Of a stretch of 64,000 nucleotides of DNA, positions 12,788-24,412 are shown piece after piece. Within the stretch, counting starts at the first letter, position 1. The number at the start of each line of letters is the position of its first letter. The DNA lies in contig NW_025064886.1 of assembly GCF_019112545.1 (NCBI RefSeq), positions 415,277 to 479,276 of the forward strand. Reading direction: 5' to 3'. Below the pieces are notes generated by a model, which ran no database searches, was not told the origin of the DNA, and saw nothing but the letters and a program-made list of their open reading frames with translations. The position numbers and the translations under genes were made by a program. This DNA comes from Guyanagaster necrorhizus. Its lineage: Eukaryota > Basidiomycota > Agaricomycetes > Agaricales > Physalacriaceae.

Positions 12788-13132
12788 ACAGATGCTGGGT
12801 GCCAGTTGTCTACACGTTTAATTGGATCCTTCAGTCGTGTCGCCGGATTCGCGATGATACCCTATTTAGGAAAGACAGGGGCTCATTCCTATATGAACAT
12901 TTGGCTGCCAATAACGATTATACATATGTAGATAGACAAACAGAGGGGTATAACAAATCAAAGTTGGGTAAAATGTGAACGTAAAAGAGACATGAGTGGT
13001 CCGTACTGTAATTATGGATAGAATGCAAGTGAAAGAAGCTTATATGCTCCGTAATGGTGCCAATGAAGATTAAACTCGTACAGGTCGTGACCTTGCGTGA
13101 ATCAAATAATATTATTAATAGTGATGAATATT
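12788..13132. other. intergenic, no gene seen
   Basis: 345 bp between the start of the sorting nexin and the 3' end of the next minus-strand gene. AT-rich; only short shadow frames. Probably the sorting-nexin promoter plus the neighbour's 3' UTR. Confidence 0.5.
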
Positions 13133-14305
13133 TCATCGATGCTCGCGATCCAGCCTGGTGAGCTCAAGAAGAAGCTCTGTCCGTTTGTACCAGCTCGTCT
13201 CCCAAGGAAGTCTATGCGCGAACGACACTGGCACAGCAGTCGGGGTCACATATACTTTGCGCCGACGACCAGCTTTCTTCGTCTTCACCGGGATAATATT
13301 TGCAGCGGAACGTTCTTCATTTAGATCCACTTCAACGTATTCGCCATCCTCGCCATCGCTCCCTACGAGGGTAACTTCTGAATCATCGCCACTGCTGCTC
13401 CCACCAATTGATATAGTCAAATCGTCCTCCAGTTCCTCCAGCTCGTCTTCTTCTTCAGCAGGTCGCTTCAACCTCGCCTTGACCTCGCCCGCCATATGCA
13501 TATCAAACATCCATAGTGCCTTTGCCATCGTCCACATAGGTATTGCAACAAAGTACCGGTCCATGTGCACACAGAAAGGGTCGCGCAGAGCAGATATATC
13601 ACCTCGGCGAGGGTGGACGGACATTGGTGGCAGTGGGACTGGTTGAGGAATAGATCCATGAATCTGCGGCACCCCGTCATAGGCGGCATCAATCCACTCT
13701 TCTTCTCGCAACGCCCAGAACCATTTCAGATGATGAAGGCCATGTCGGGAGTACCCATGCTGTTCATAGTCATGTCGGCTAGGTGAGGGAGTAGGGCAGT
13801 GCACAGGGGAGGGTGATAAGGGCGAAGGAAGACATGAAAATTTTCTTCGGGAGGTGGTAGGGGGTGGCAGTAAGGGAGTCGGAAAGGCGAGCTCGAGAGG
13901 CTCGCTGCGCTCGAAAAGACGATCCTGCTCAATGTCTGAGTCGCTGTCTTCTGAAGACGAAAGACCGACATCATCAGCTGAAAAATCATCAAAGGGCGAC
14001 GAGAATTTCGACCGAGGAAGGAGTTCTTCGCCGACAGTTGATGAGGCACCCATTCTCTTGAGCGCAGCGCACGTCCACTTCAGGCCGTCAAACTGCCGAC
14101 AAGCAATATCGGATTCTAATGCAGGAGGATCCTCGGATGCAAGGTCTTCGCTGGAGTTGCTGAAGAAGCCCAGGCGACTCGTTGGCCGTGATGGGATGTC
14201 TTGGTATTCGTCTCCAATGTCGGACTCAAACTCAGAATCTGAACCGTCAAAGTATGAATGATAAGTCGTCTCTGAGAGTGGGCTCGGCTGGAACCTCGAA
14301 GGCAT
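13133..14305 (-). CDS. unknown acidic, Ser/Pro-rich fungal protein
   Basis: Single-exon gene of 390 codons. I do not recognise a named domain. The N-terminal half is Ser/Asp-rich and looks disordered. Around residues 190-260 is an ordered, aromatic-rich segment (HLKWFWALREEEW, IAAYDGVP-like, YFVAIPMW, ALWMFDMHM) that looks like the conserved core. A Glu/Asp run (EEEDELEELEDD) follows, then a basic stretch (KTKKAGRRRKVYV) that could serve as a nuclear localisation signal. The C-terminus returns to an ordered helix (SWYKRTELLLELTRLDRE). The long uninterrupted frame with strong amino-acid bias makes it a real gene. Function is unknown. Confidence 0.8.
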   Translation of the reverse strand: MPSRFQPSPLSETTYHSYFDGSDSEFESDIGDEYQDIPSRPTSRLGFFSNSSEDLASEDPPALESDIACRQFDGLKWTCAALKRMGASSTVGEELLPRSKFSSPFDDFSADDVGLSSSEDSDSDIEQDRLFERSEPLELAFPTPLLPPPTTSRRKFSCLPSPLSPSPVHCPTPSPSRHDYEQHGYSRHGLHHLKWFWALREEEWIDAAYDGVPQIHGSIPQPVPLPPMSVHPRRGDISALRDPFCVHMDRYFVAIPMWTMAKALWMFDMHMAGEVKARLKRPAEEEDELEELEDDLTISIGGSSSGDDSEVTLVGSDGEDGEYVEVDLNEERSAANIIPVKTKKAGRRRKVYVTPTAVPVSFAHRLPWETSWYKRTELLLELTRLDREHR

Positions 14306-14906
14306 TGTGACGGCGTTAGGTTGAATTAAGTTGAAGTAAAAAATTGCTTGTTCGAAAACGTCACGCTAAGCGGTGATGTTTAGTTCGTTGAATACTGAAT
14401 GACGAGGTCAGAACGCGCCCAAGAGTAGAAGGGATTCATACACAAGGGCGAACCGGTTAATACTTTTCTCGTGTTTTTCTGATACGCTGCGAAAACGGGC
14501 TCGCGCTCTGCGAATAAGCCGCCTAAGTAAAAAGCCGTTAAAGAGGAAGACTGCGATGGGATAGGCGAGAGGGAGCACCTACTTTCAGAACAGGCTCGTC
14601 GTCGTTCTCAATGTAAGAGAGGAGGTGACAGACGACGGTGTGTCACTGGAGAGAGATGAGACACTTAGTACTCAGGCACCGAAGGACTCGGAGACAAAAG
14701 TAGGCATCACGTGAGAGTGCCCGGAGGCACTCTATATGTGGTAATGCGCCGATGTGTCGAAGACCGAATCATCGTTTTCTATATTTCTCTGGTGCGTATA
14801 CTATATCTTGTCCATCAGATATCCAGCAATCAATATGAAAATATACAGATTCTTTGCAAAATCGTCAAATGGAGACAAGACCACTACAATACTCCACTAC
14901 TCTAGT
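14306..14906. other. intergenic, no gene seen
   Basis: 600 bp upstream of the acidic unknown gene and downstream of the arrestin-like gene. The plus-strand frames here (14711-15212) are shadows of the arrestin exons or random. Confidence 0.5.
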
Positions 14907-16712
14907 TCAACGCTGCATCGACAACCCTCCAGCGTCAGGACTATTCAGAAGAACAAACGCATCAGCGCCCTGCGTGCGGTACAGAAAGTCGGGTTTTGGT
15001 GCCGTCGTCAAAGCCTTCGGGATCGGACCATCCGCAAACTCTGTGGCTACTTCCACTCTCTGGGACAAGAGAGAGTCTTTGCTGAAAGGAATAAACCCGT
15101 GGGACTTGAAGGGAAGAAGTTCGACATTATACTTTTAACGTACGGTACGGTATCAGAAACTAAGAGAAATGACGAATTGACATTACATACCTCGATCCTG
15201 AAGAGCTCGTAATCTGAAGCAGCAGGGTGCTGTTTATGTATGTGGAGCTCGCCCTCGAATACTCGTCTGAGAGGGTCGTCAGGAGAATCAGGCGACCACC
15301 AAATAACCTTTGATACATCGATGACGGAGGTTTCTGTGCAGTCCTGTAAACGTTTCTTGACTCCAATTCTCGGCTCTAGGTACGTGATGCGACGTCGCAA
15401 AATCAGGGTAATGGCCTTCGGGAGGTCAAGAGCGCGAAAGATTCGTATATCCGTGCTGTGCATATGCAGATAGCACGGAGCCACAGATCCTCGGGTATAC
15501 ACGAGCTGGGATGGGTCAAATGTTATTGAAAGACGACAATTGTGACAACTAGCCTTACCGGAAGGGGTAAAGAAAGCTGAGAACAGTTTGAGATGAACCA
15601 TAACTAAGAAACTCGGCAGGGTAAACTTACTGTACAATGAAGCGTTCCACTGCTGCCGTCCAAAAGTTTACCAGTAGAGATCACCGGTGGGAGTGTGTGC
15701 CACCCCGTAGGATCAGAGTCAGGTCCTGCAAGCGGAAGACTGTTTTCATATGCCATCTGGCGGAGAAGAGACATTGGTTCAGGAGTGACCCTGGGAGTGT
15801 ATAATACGGGAACTTGTAACCTACAAGGTTCTATGTATTAGCAACAGGCTGGTACATATGGATTCAGACCTGCTCACTTGCTATTCGTTTGTAATTTGCC
15901 TCGATTGACACGAAAAATCAGTTGATATCGAATGCTACCATTACAATTGGCTTCTCGGAATGAGTCAGGTAGACGAACGAGAGATGAAGTAGATGCGTTC
16001 CCGACCCTGTGGGACAAACCTGTCGGAAACGGGAGATCAAAAGGCCAGGAATAGTCCCCCGAGAGTCTTCCAGAGAACTTGGTACTTGGGTTAAACAGCG
16101 GCCCTCCTGGATCACCCCAGTCCTTGGACCAGATAGTGATAAGCTCTTCGAGAAAAGTGTATGCATAGATATCATTACAGTATTCGCCGGTAATAATCTG
16201 ACCTCTGATCTACGAAGTGGGAAAGTCAATGGATGTTCATGACGGGAAAAGATACGGCCATCTACCGAAAGTGTTATGTCTCGCAATTGAGTCGGTTCTG
16301 CGAGATGAAGAGCAAACATACCCGAAACATGATTACCGGCAAAGTAGTGTGGGGCATCTGTGTGTGATCGTGCATTACTTTTCAACCTCACAATGGCCCA
16401 TGGTTTGCCTTTACTGGTAGGCATATGGAACTGATGGACTGTATCACGATCATGTTCAAATGCAGAACGGGATGGCGTCTCTGGCTCATGAAATACAGTC
16501 GAGTATGTCGGTAACTCGGTAGTTTGGGTCGAAAAAGGGCTCGTAATAGAGTATGTAGGTAAAAAGGTCGAAACAGTCGCAATGGAGGAGTCACTCAAGC
16601 GACGCGAGTCACTGAATGTATCACCTGTGCTGATTGTGCTATCGATCGATGTCCAAGTGCTGGAGCTGGGTGCAGAGTCGGTCTCCGTAGCCTCCGTTGG
16701 TTGATAAGTGTA
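14907..16712 (-). CDS. arrestin-like protein (5' exon uncertain)
   Basis: The exon at 15918-16712 contains an arrestin N-like fold: HMPTSKGKPWAIVRLKSNA, the loop HYFAGNHVSGMFAL, and after short introns GDYSWPFDLPFP and a strand ending QLIFRVNRGKLQTNSK. The C-terminal arrestin half lies in 15186-15637 (CRLSITFDPSQLVYTRGSV, PDDPLRRVFEGELH, YELFRIE). A final exon beginning YNVELLPFKSHGF ends in TGA at 14907. Fungal arrestins of this type are usually adaptors that recruit Rsp5-type ubiquitin ligases to membrane transporters; I see no clear PPxY motif here. The first exon is not settled: the frame is open to a splice acceptor at 16712 but has no ATG. An upstream exon (about 16771-16840, ending LDEYVIPRSDVK, donor GTGCGT) keeps frame but I cannot find its start. 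Confidence 0.75.
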
Positions 16713-18454
16713 CTATATTTTCGAGGATCAGCTACAATAAATTAATTCCCCCGATGGAAGACGAACGCACCTTCACATCACTTCTAGGGATCACATATTC
16801 ATCAAGCACTTTAGTGGAGATGAGAAACAGAGTGTCGACACCTTAAAGAATCTACTGACTTTGTGCTATAATGCGCTTGTCCTGCAGGTGAGAGCCACAC
16901 AGGGAACAGTAGCTCTAGATTGATTACGGTCCCGGACGGTTCAATTCCACGATAGCCAGGTAAGCAAACATGCCGCAGAAATTCCACGGTGATTCGTAAT
17001 TCGGTCACGAGTTTGTAGTACGGCAGTATCACGAACCGCACCGCACGTACTGAAGCTACTCAGAACTCGAAGATGACCAAATGTCGAATCTGACTCGGAA
17101 ACGATCGAAACAGGCACTCCCATTCGAAGACACCAGATTTTCCTATTTTTCATGTAGCTTTCGTCAAAATTTCGCTTTGGATCAACTATCCTTTGCAGGA
17201 GGGGGAATCGAGCAATGCAACGAATACTTATGGTTTTTATCATCGTCACGCTGTCTGTTCGTCAGCAGTGCGCTCCCGTAGGCGCGTCCCTTCTCTTCGG
17301 TTTCTCGCCGTCATTGCTGATATGGCGGCCTGTTTAAAACGTTGAAAAGATGTAGCGTGATCCGTGTGGATAGAGATGCCCGCTCTATATCATCAGCAGC
17401 AATTTAACAACACCACGGGAAGGATGCTGTCTTGGTCAATATCAAAGGGGGCTTGGGGGGATTACAAACCTGGGAGTCGTGAATTTCGTACGGGGAAGAG
17501 CAAGACGCTTTACCACAGGTGTTCACAATTGGTGACGTTAGAGACAGCCTAGTGCGTATTTAGCAATGTGGGCTAACCGAAGAGAAGAGAAGGCTAACAA
17601 GATGGAGAATCAAACAGTGTAGGTCACATAGATGAACGTAAATGATAACACCATGTGTAGTCTTCAGTCTTTTAGACTACAGTAGTCTCAAACCTGAGCT
17701 TGGGTAGTAACCTACACAGTTGACCTTCTATTGGGGGGAAGCATCATCTCGCCTGAGATTGTTAGTATACTGAAAGTACCGACGTATCAAATGGAACGAC
17801 GGCATTCCACTGCATGGCGTCCCCATGTTCCGCTTTTCTGCCGTTCGCCAACGAAATTCTCCGCAGTGCCGTCTTGATTGTTGATAGACTCCGTCTGGTT
17901 AAGGCACAGCCACTGTTGCAGGCGCGCTCTATTTATTCGCAGTCTATAAAGGTGCCATCCACAAGGAAAGTGCCGAGAAGGTTCAAAATCCATTGCACTC
18001 ATCTCAAATTCTGCTGGCACTCACACACCTAGAGTTAATGTAGGGGCACGGAGACTTGTGCAAGGCATAAGCTGACACTATCGGCCAAGCTTGGTAGGCG
18101 GCAGAGGAAGAGATAGACATGGTATCGGCACTGAGGGAAAGAGAGCGTAGATCTCGCGGGCTTCACTGTTGGGGGCTCAGCAGTCTAGGATGAGTAGCGC
18201 ATATGAGGAGACATGGAATTACGACTGTGGATACTAGTTGGCATTGCTGTAAATGTAGGGTTGGTTAAATGACTCCCGCATATGCATGGAACGTAGTGAG
18301 TGAATACTCGGTGGGGACATCCGAATGTTGTGTTTAAAGGTCTATTGTTGAAATAGTATCATAGGAAGTGATGATGGACTGTGAAGAATGTGTTCGCTGT
18401 AGGTGTAGAGAAGATTCAAAACCTACTCGTCTTAGTACCACTGATACGAACTCA
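16713..18454. other. 1.7-kb stretch, mostly without a gene
   Basis: The right-hand 150 bp may hold the first exon of the arrestin-like gene. Minus-strand frames at 16811-17041 and 16941-17249 have no recognisable family. From 17.3 to 18.4 kb I see no splice-joined reading frame and no repeats. Confidence 0.4.
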
Positions 18455-19587
18455 TCACTGCCTTTCTCCCTTATTTCTTTTGACTGCATGTCCCTTCGAG
18501 GATTCCAGGACATCAGCATCTGAGCGTTGTGTAGCAGTAGGGTTAGCCATCTATACACATCAAATGAGTAAATGAATATCACAGTCTGGACCAAGCAAAC
18601 CTCGTATTTTTTAATCAGCTCGTCTACCTGACGCAAACCCACATCTGGGTCCAGGTCATCGAGAGCTCGTCGCAAGCTGTCGATGTCAGCTTCAATGTCA
18701 CCAAAGCTTTTTTGAAGTCTCTGCGACAGATTCATGAACTCCCGCTCCCACTCCTCCGGATCCTCTGGTGGCTCAATGCCATTGTCGCGCATCATCTGGT
18801 CCACGTCTTCCTTCATTTGTAGGATCTCGGCTGCTTCCCCTCCTTGATTGCGCACCTCTTGCGCATCCCCACCGATGAAACCACTTGCTTCCTGCTCTTC
18901 TGTGGTTGCCGAAGGGACCGAAGGAAGATATCCTAATCTATAGAGATCCTGTCTGACGGTATCGTCGCGTTCTATGATTCTTTCGAATAGAGAAGTACCC
19001 TCCTTCGACTCCGGTAAGGGACTCTTCCCTCCAACTTCGTCAAATTTGGACATTTGCGTATCTCCCATGTCGAAACTGTAAAGTTGCTCTCCCCCACCCA
19101 CCTTGAGGACCAAACTCCCGTCCTCGTCACTGAACATCACGCCCTCCACCGGTGAACCTTTGATGCCTTGTCTGATGCGGACCATCTCAATTTGAGGAAG
19201 CATCATGAAGTAAGGACTATGTGAGAATAAGGTAGGGAGAAGACCATATTCGTCCCAATTGGTGTTCCAACCGTCAGGCGGGTTCGGATGGGAAGGCCAG
19301 TTAGCTTTGGCGCGCTCAAAAGCATTGTGTGCCTCTCCATCAGAGACGGAGTAGAGAGGATAGGTGTTCTCATCGCCATCCACATCCTCATTTTCTGCAT
19401 TTTCTTGTCTGTAACGTTCCTCCAGCGCTTTGTTTCGAGAGACTGTCTGAGAAAATTGTCGTGGAATCCCGGCTGCACGAGGAGAATGATATCTTGATAA
19501 AGAGACTTTGGGTATGCATACAGATGTTGGATTCAAAAGTCGGGGACGAGCTATCCGTGCCAGTAGGCGCGTACGAGAACCGAACAT
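18455..19587 (-). CDS. unknown protein, probably mitochondrial
   Basis: The start is taken at 19587 (MFGSRTRLLARIARPRLL); the longer upstream frame lacks an ATG. The N-terminus has many Arg/Ser, almost no acidic residues and amphipathic character, typical of a mitochondrial presequence (ending near SRYHSPRAAGIPRQFSQ). The body is acidic and mostly ordered: WPSHPNPPDGWNTNWDEYGLLP, then MVRIRQGIKGSPVEGVMF and a helical region (EDVDQMMRDNGIEPPEDPEEWERE) that may form a coiled coil. After KKYE, a 53-nt intron (GTTTGC...TATAG) leads to a short last exon that ends GERQ and TGA at 18455; without the splice the frame runs on to 18334 with unlikely residues. I do not recognise the family. Confidence 0.75.
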
Positions 19588-19877
19588 GGTGTCGAAGAAC
19601 TGAGGAAGAAGTTTTCCGCATATCGGTCCGGCGGTCCGCACAAGTTGCGGTCAAGAGTCTAACAGTCTAACACATGAACCCTTTCACCGAGTGGGTGTTG
19701 TACTCGTAGCTATTAAATAATTTGGACAATACTTCACAGGAGATCATACGAGCACTGTCCCCAGTCCGTACATTAGTTTTATTGCATTTTCCTACAAAGC
19801 ATCCGATTTTTGTACATTCATTCACTTGATATTTATAGGTCTCCTCACTGCGTTTCTACGGTCCTGAGGCAATGCAT
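19588..19877. other. promoter of the mitochondrial unknown / 3' flank of AKR
   Basis: About 290 bp with no gene. No TATA box stands out. Confidence 0.4.
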
Positions 19878-21138
19878 CTATATACAATCAGAGAAACCGA
19901 GTGATCCCCAGCCGGTCCAAGAGGGATGACATTTCCGGAAGTGGTAAGTCTTGTCTATAGCATCGAGCTCCCTAATGTCTCCGTCAGAAAGGTCAATGAT
20001 CTTCTTATTTGCTAGACAAATAGTGAGCATTTGTTAAGATTAGACCATGCGTCATGCGTCTGAACCAGAATCACCTTCAATCCTAGCGTTAGACACAGAT
20101 TTGGTGAGAACTAAATTCAAGAACATCAGTATCTTGAAGTCATAACATTGGCATAAACCCGGACCTGATATATTTGGCTTGTTCGCCCACAGTGACAGCA
20201 GGATGGTGACAGGGGAAACGTTGTACTTGTCCGCAATTTTCTTTACAACGTCACTTTCCAACAGCGAGTACTGCTCCGAACCCAATGGAGAGTAAGCCGT
20301 AATGGCAATTCCTTTGCTAGCGCAAAATTCAATTACATCTGGCTGGGTGCAGGATCTATGCCGAGGTTCATTTTTCTGCGGAGATTGTGGACATGGAAAT
20401 GAACGTACGGATGAAGTTCGATCTGGTTAATTGCAGGGACAACAGTGGCTATTGCTAGCAGCTGTTCCATGAATTCGACAGAGACATTTGACACGCCTGT
20501 GATTCAATCGGTCATTATAGCGATAGAAGAAGCAGCAGAAGACCAACCAATAGCCTTCACTTTTTTAGGATATTTCTTGTAAATATCCTCCATTTTCTTC
20601 CATGTATCAAGCCAGTTAACCTGCTTCTCTATCAGATGATGAATTTGATCTTCAAACCTTGATACGCACTGATTTATCAGGAGTCTTGCGGTCGAACATC
20701 GGTGCAGGCCAGTGCATAAGCCCTATAGTACTTCATCAGCAATCTTTCAACGTGAATACCGTATCGCTCACAAAGATCGAGATAATCCGTTCCGAGGTGC
20801 TCAAGCGAATATTTCAGGGCAGCCTCTGGATCTTTTTGGTCAGGGTTATCGAGTTTCGTAGTCAAAAAGAAAGAGGCTCGGGTGACACCAGATGCCTTGA
20901 TGCCTTTGCCGACTTCAGCTTCGTTACCATATGCAGTCGCTGTATCGATATGCTTATATCCATTCTTCAGCGCGAATTCTACAGCACCCTCCACTTCTCC
21001 CGGCTGGGACTTCCATGTCCCTATTAAAAAAAGATAAAGTTAGATCGAGACGAATCATGAAAGCTTGATAAACACACCAAGACCGAGTGTAGGCATTTCA
21101 GCGCCAGTATTTAGCTTGATGGAGGTTGAAGCGGGCAT
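19878..21138 (-). CDS. aldo-keto reductase
   Basis: About eight short exons from ATG at 21138 to TAG at 19878. The catalytic tetrad is in place: Asp in GYKHIDTATAYGNE, Tyr in the same motif, Lys in FFLTTKLDN, His in LMHWPAP. Further family marks are AIGVSNVSVEFMEQLL, INQIELHPSCTQPDVIEFC, ITAYSPLGS, and the cofactor-binding stretch VLTKSVSNARIEANKKII (Lys-Ser ... Arg for the NADPH 2'-phosphate). The C-terminus ends GSLGFSDCI. AKRs reduce aldehydes and ketones using NADPH in the cytosol; the substrate is unknown. Some small exons (around 20,340-20,440) rest on splice sites chosen to fit the family. Confidence 0.88.
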
Positions 21139-22042
21139 CGTTTGCTCTGATGATGAGAGGAGAAATCAGATAGAGGACTATGAGCCGCGGTTTCGGTCGG
21201 GACGGGACGCCGGCCCGATCGTTTGGATTCATTATTGGCGGCCCACGCCATCGTGTTGTATCATCTGTTCTGGGGCTACTTCTCAGGATATGTGGATGGT
21301 TCATTGTCTTGCTTCGGTGTATAATCTCATAGGAATATGAAATATTTACTGCCCTTCCCCAGTGCAGAGAAATCTGGTCTTTCCACATCTGTCATCGAGC
21401 CGATCATAAAAACATTACTCCCAAGAACCATCAGTGCTCCTCAATGTCACAATTGTAGGACATCTACGATATTTAAATTATCTTCTGATATGACATTGCC
21501 CATCTCTTGTGGAAGCGATAGGGATCTCGTCCCCGTCATCCATTGCTTTCTTAGATAGCATGAGATGGTCACGTTCGGTGCTGGGATTTTCAGCTGCTCT
21601 TCCCCGGCTACTTTTTGTATACCTGAGAATTTGAGGTACCACTTGTGTGAGTAACTCTTACTGTTCCGATCCCTTCGTGGAACTTGCGCTTCATAACGTC
21701 ACTTCAAGGTCTCTTGGAAAACGAAATCTGAATGTTCAAGACCTTTTCCACGTTGCTTTTCAGTGTGCCCAGAACTAACATGCTGTCATCATAGGTAAGC
21801 TGCTCCTACAATGCAGCAAGCTCAAACAGCTTATCTTACCCTAGCTGGTGGGGCGTGATATTCCGTCGACTCATCTAGCTTTGGGCGAGACTCGGAACCA
21901 GCTGGCAGAACACAGTCGGCGCTAACTTGATAGGTAAGCACTTTCTGTTGGTTTCAAATACTGCTATTGTTCTATAACTTCCATTCATGGGACGTTTACT
22001 TGCACATTTCGCCTGAATGCTAAACTTTCTCTCACTGAAGAT
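21139..22042. other. intergenic, no gene seen
   Basis: 900 bp. The plus-strand frame 21337-21558 and others have no family pattern. Nothing else noted. Confidence 0.45.
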
Positions 22043-22622
22043 TTATGGAGAATGCCAAGCTGCTTGATTGCTAAACAGAAGCATCAATTAGCGGCTGTCG
22101 GGTGTAGACAAGAAAAAACTAACCCATCAAGCTCGTCTGGTTCAGCATCATTATGGAGGGGGAAGATTTGGCGAAGAAAATAGCCAAAGCTCGTGGTGTG
22201 GTTCTTGACCAAGGACTTCGGAAGAGATCCCTTCAGCTTCTTACTAGGTAAAACTTCCTGCATCGTCTCCCACCACGCATCCCACCGGTTAGCAGGTGAC
22301 ATTTGGAGCCAATTTGCGATATCGGCACGTAGTGCGTTTTGCACGGCGGCCACTCTAACCTTGTCCTCCTCTGCTACAGGCAGTTTTCCATCTCTCAGCT
22401 GGGCTATGAAGCAAAAGCGGGTCTTTTCAAGAGGGGGAAGAACCTGCCACCACTTGTATCGCTCGTCGATTTTTCGAGGATCAAAGGGGAATATTGTCCG
22501 GCATAGTTCAAAGCCTCGAAGTCTGAAAGAAATTAAAGGACTTTCGTGCAAGGTTGAAAACAGAACGAGGGACCAACTTACTCGTCCGGTGAGATCTGTG
22601 GAATGTCTATAGAATGGGTCAT
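22043..22622 (-). CDS. short unknown fungal protein
   Basis: Start at 22622 (MTHSIDIPQISPDE), a ~55-nt intron (GTAAGT...TTTCAG), then a long exon with LRGFELCRTIFPFDPRKIDE, KWWQVLPPLEKTRFCFIAQL and NRWDAWWETMQEVLP. The frame can stop at 22084. A second intron with donor GTTAGT, a CTAAT branch-like motif and acceptor TTTAG gives a cleaner end at 22043, and I prefer it. About 170 residues, rich in Trp and Arg/Lys, no signal peptide or membrane segment. I do not recognise the family. Confidence 0.6.
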
Positions 22623-23005
22623 ATTTAGTAGGGAACGGCACCTGGTGGTGACACTACTTTATAGTTGCGCCATGATCTTGCATCGTGATTCTAGTCCCGG
22701 TAAGTATTGTCGGAGGTAACTTACATAAAATGTACCAGAATAAGAGTAAGAATGAAAATGGAACACAGAACAAGGGACGGTCTTCCTACGGAAAGACTGA
22801 TGAGACCAATCCAGATTCTTAGTCAAGGACATTGCCGCTCAATCATAGAAGTCCGGTAGTGCATTTTGGGCCTAAGTTTTGTCTGTATCGATTAGGCATT
22901 ACAGTTGTAGCTGATTCAATTTGACCAAATTAACAGCGATCGTCTCGGTCAGGAACATTCCCAATAGAATGTTGATGTATAGGATAGTTTCCAACTACGG
23001 GTACA
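22623..23005. other. intergenic, 5' flank of tRNA-His
   Basis: No gene seen. AT-rich, with no obvious repeat shared with the flank of the second tRNA-His. Confidence 0.4.
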
Positions 23006-23088
23006 GTTGGTATCGATTAGGGGTTAAATCACTTCGTTGTGGCCTGAACTCAACCGAAGAGCCGCTGGTTCGATTCCAGCTACCGACA
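23006..23088 (+). tRNA. tRNA-His (anticodon GTG) with an 11-nt intron
   Basis: The cloverleaf can be drawn fully. The acceptor stem is GTTGGTA/TACCGAC with one G-T pair, and A follows as discriminator. The D stem is GATT/AATC. The anticodon stem is CTTCG/CGAAG around TTGTGG, giving anticodon GTG at 23039-23041. The T arm is GCTGG/CCAGC with loop TTCGATT. The anticodon loop is 11 nt too long, which places an intron at 23043-23053, one base after the anticodon, the standard eukaryotic position. A TTTTTT Pol III terminator follows directly. Confidence 0.93.
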
Positions 23089-23090
23089 TC

Positions 23091-23096
23091 TTTTTT
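23091..23096 (+). terminator. Pol III oligo-T terminator of tRNA-His
   Basis: Six T residues start three bases after the tRNA discriminator position, the normal RNA polymerase III stop. Confidence 0.85.
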
Positions 23097-23640
23097 GATT
23101 ACAGTTCTCCGACGGATTGTTTCACTCTTCTCTATTTGTTTACCATCGTCACCAATTACAGCAACATGTTAGAACAGAATGTTAAAGAAAAACAGAAATT
23201 GTCAGAACTTTATTTAAACAATCATTTCTATGCAATTTCGTATTCGATCCCAAATCATTAACGTACTCATCGGCTCAGGCCGGATGCATATGAAGGCATC
23301 TCGAGAAACAATGAGATCCAGCCCAGTAGCGTGGTGTTAAACGTACTTCCGTTAGTGTGAGGCACGTCCGTGTTTCCTTCTTGTCCTCGTCCGTCATTTT
23401 CTTGACTGAGATCACGCTAATGAAGGCAGTGTATTCCCGGATCATGCGAAATGAAAAGCACTCCCATCCTTATAACCTATATCGCCGTGCTTATACAGTG
23501 AAACCTAGAAGATAGATTCATTTCTTCTGTGCTGCGCTACCCCGCAGACAGAGCAGGTATAATATACACACCCCGTGTTTTCTTCATGCTGTGTACGACG
23601 TAACCGTGCAGAGCCTAGTGTCATTCAACTGGCCATGAGG
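23097..23640. other. intergenic, no gene seen
   Basis: Between the tRNA-His gene and the TATA box of the next small gene. No coding frame supported. Confidence 0.4.
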
Positions 23641-23648
23641 TATAAAAG
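23641..23648 (+). promoter_or_regulatory. TATA box (TATAAAAG)
   Basis: Perfect TATA element 65 nt upstream of the ATG at 23706, followed by a C/T-rich leader. It supports a real, probably strongly regulated, small gene. Confidence 0.7.
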
Positions 23649-23705
23649 AGTCCATGCCCTAGAACAACTTCCAACTCATTCTCTACCACGTCCATTGCGT
23701 ACACA

Positions 23706-24150
23706 ATGGGCTCTTCTGTATCTTCTGGCTCTGGAATGGCATCTAGCAGTCAAATGAGAGGTGGGAGCGTGTACATCGGAAGCAGAAGCCACGCTGGGAG
23801 TGGAAGCCATGCTAGTACGTTTCGCACCGTCCCCTCGAGCTCGTCATTCCCAAGGTTGAACCCTACCGTCATTTAGACAGAGGTACCACCACGACCACCA
23901 CGACCACCGCACAGAGCACATCCAAGCCCTCTGGTAAAGCCGTTTTACATTGGTCCTTCAATTTCTAGGTAACTGGCACTCACGATTTCGCTCTACAGGT
24001 CTTCTAGCCAGATTCTCTGACTGGGTGAAGAGATTCGTTGAACGCATATTGCGACGCTTCAAGACTTCGAAAGGTGCTGGGCCATTACAGTCCCAGCGAG
24101 AAGATGCAGTCGCCAAAGCCGAAATCGATGACAGGGAGACAATCGAATAG
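23706..24150 (+). CDS. small unknown protein: Ser/Gly and Thr tract, basic C-terminus
   Basis: Three exons. Exon 1 starts at 23706 (MGSSVSSGSGMASSS) and ends SHA. A ~66-nt intron leads to a Thr-only tract (eight Thr) followed by AQSTSKPS. A ~34-nt intron leads to GNWHSRFRSTGLLARF and a basic amphipathic helix (DWVKRFVERILRRFKTS), ending DRETIE at 24150. The phases of both introns agree (1 and 1). There is no secretion signal. The low-complexity head followed by a basic amphipathic helix could bind membrane or nucleic acid, but that is a guess. Evidence for the gene: TATA box, consistent splicing, protein-like composition. I do not recognise a family. Confidence 0.5.
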
Positions 24151-24412
24151 ATGATCTTGCGCCTTTGTATAAATTAATTCTTTTCGCACTGTTTGTTTGG
24201 GAAACATCTGTCCTCGTTCTTGACAAATCGAAGGCAAGGGCTTTACATTCTTGGGCTTGGTGAAACAAAAAGAAGAAAAACAGATGCCATTGTCCCATTC
24301 TAGCTAAGAAGCTGCTACCAGAAGCGTCAGTCAAAATCCAGAATACCGTTGTAAGTTCCATAGGTAACACGTTTGCTTCATGGGTCATGGAGGGTGCAGT
24401 CATTGCTGCCGT

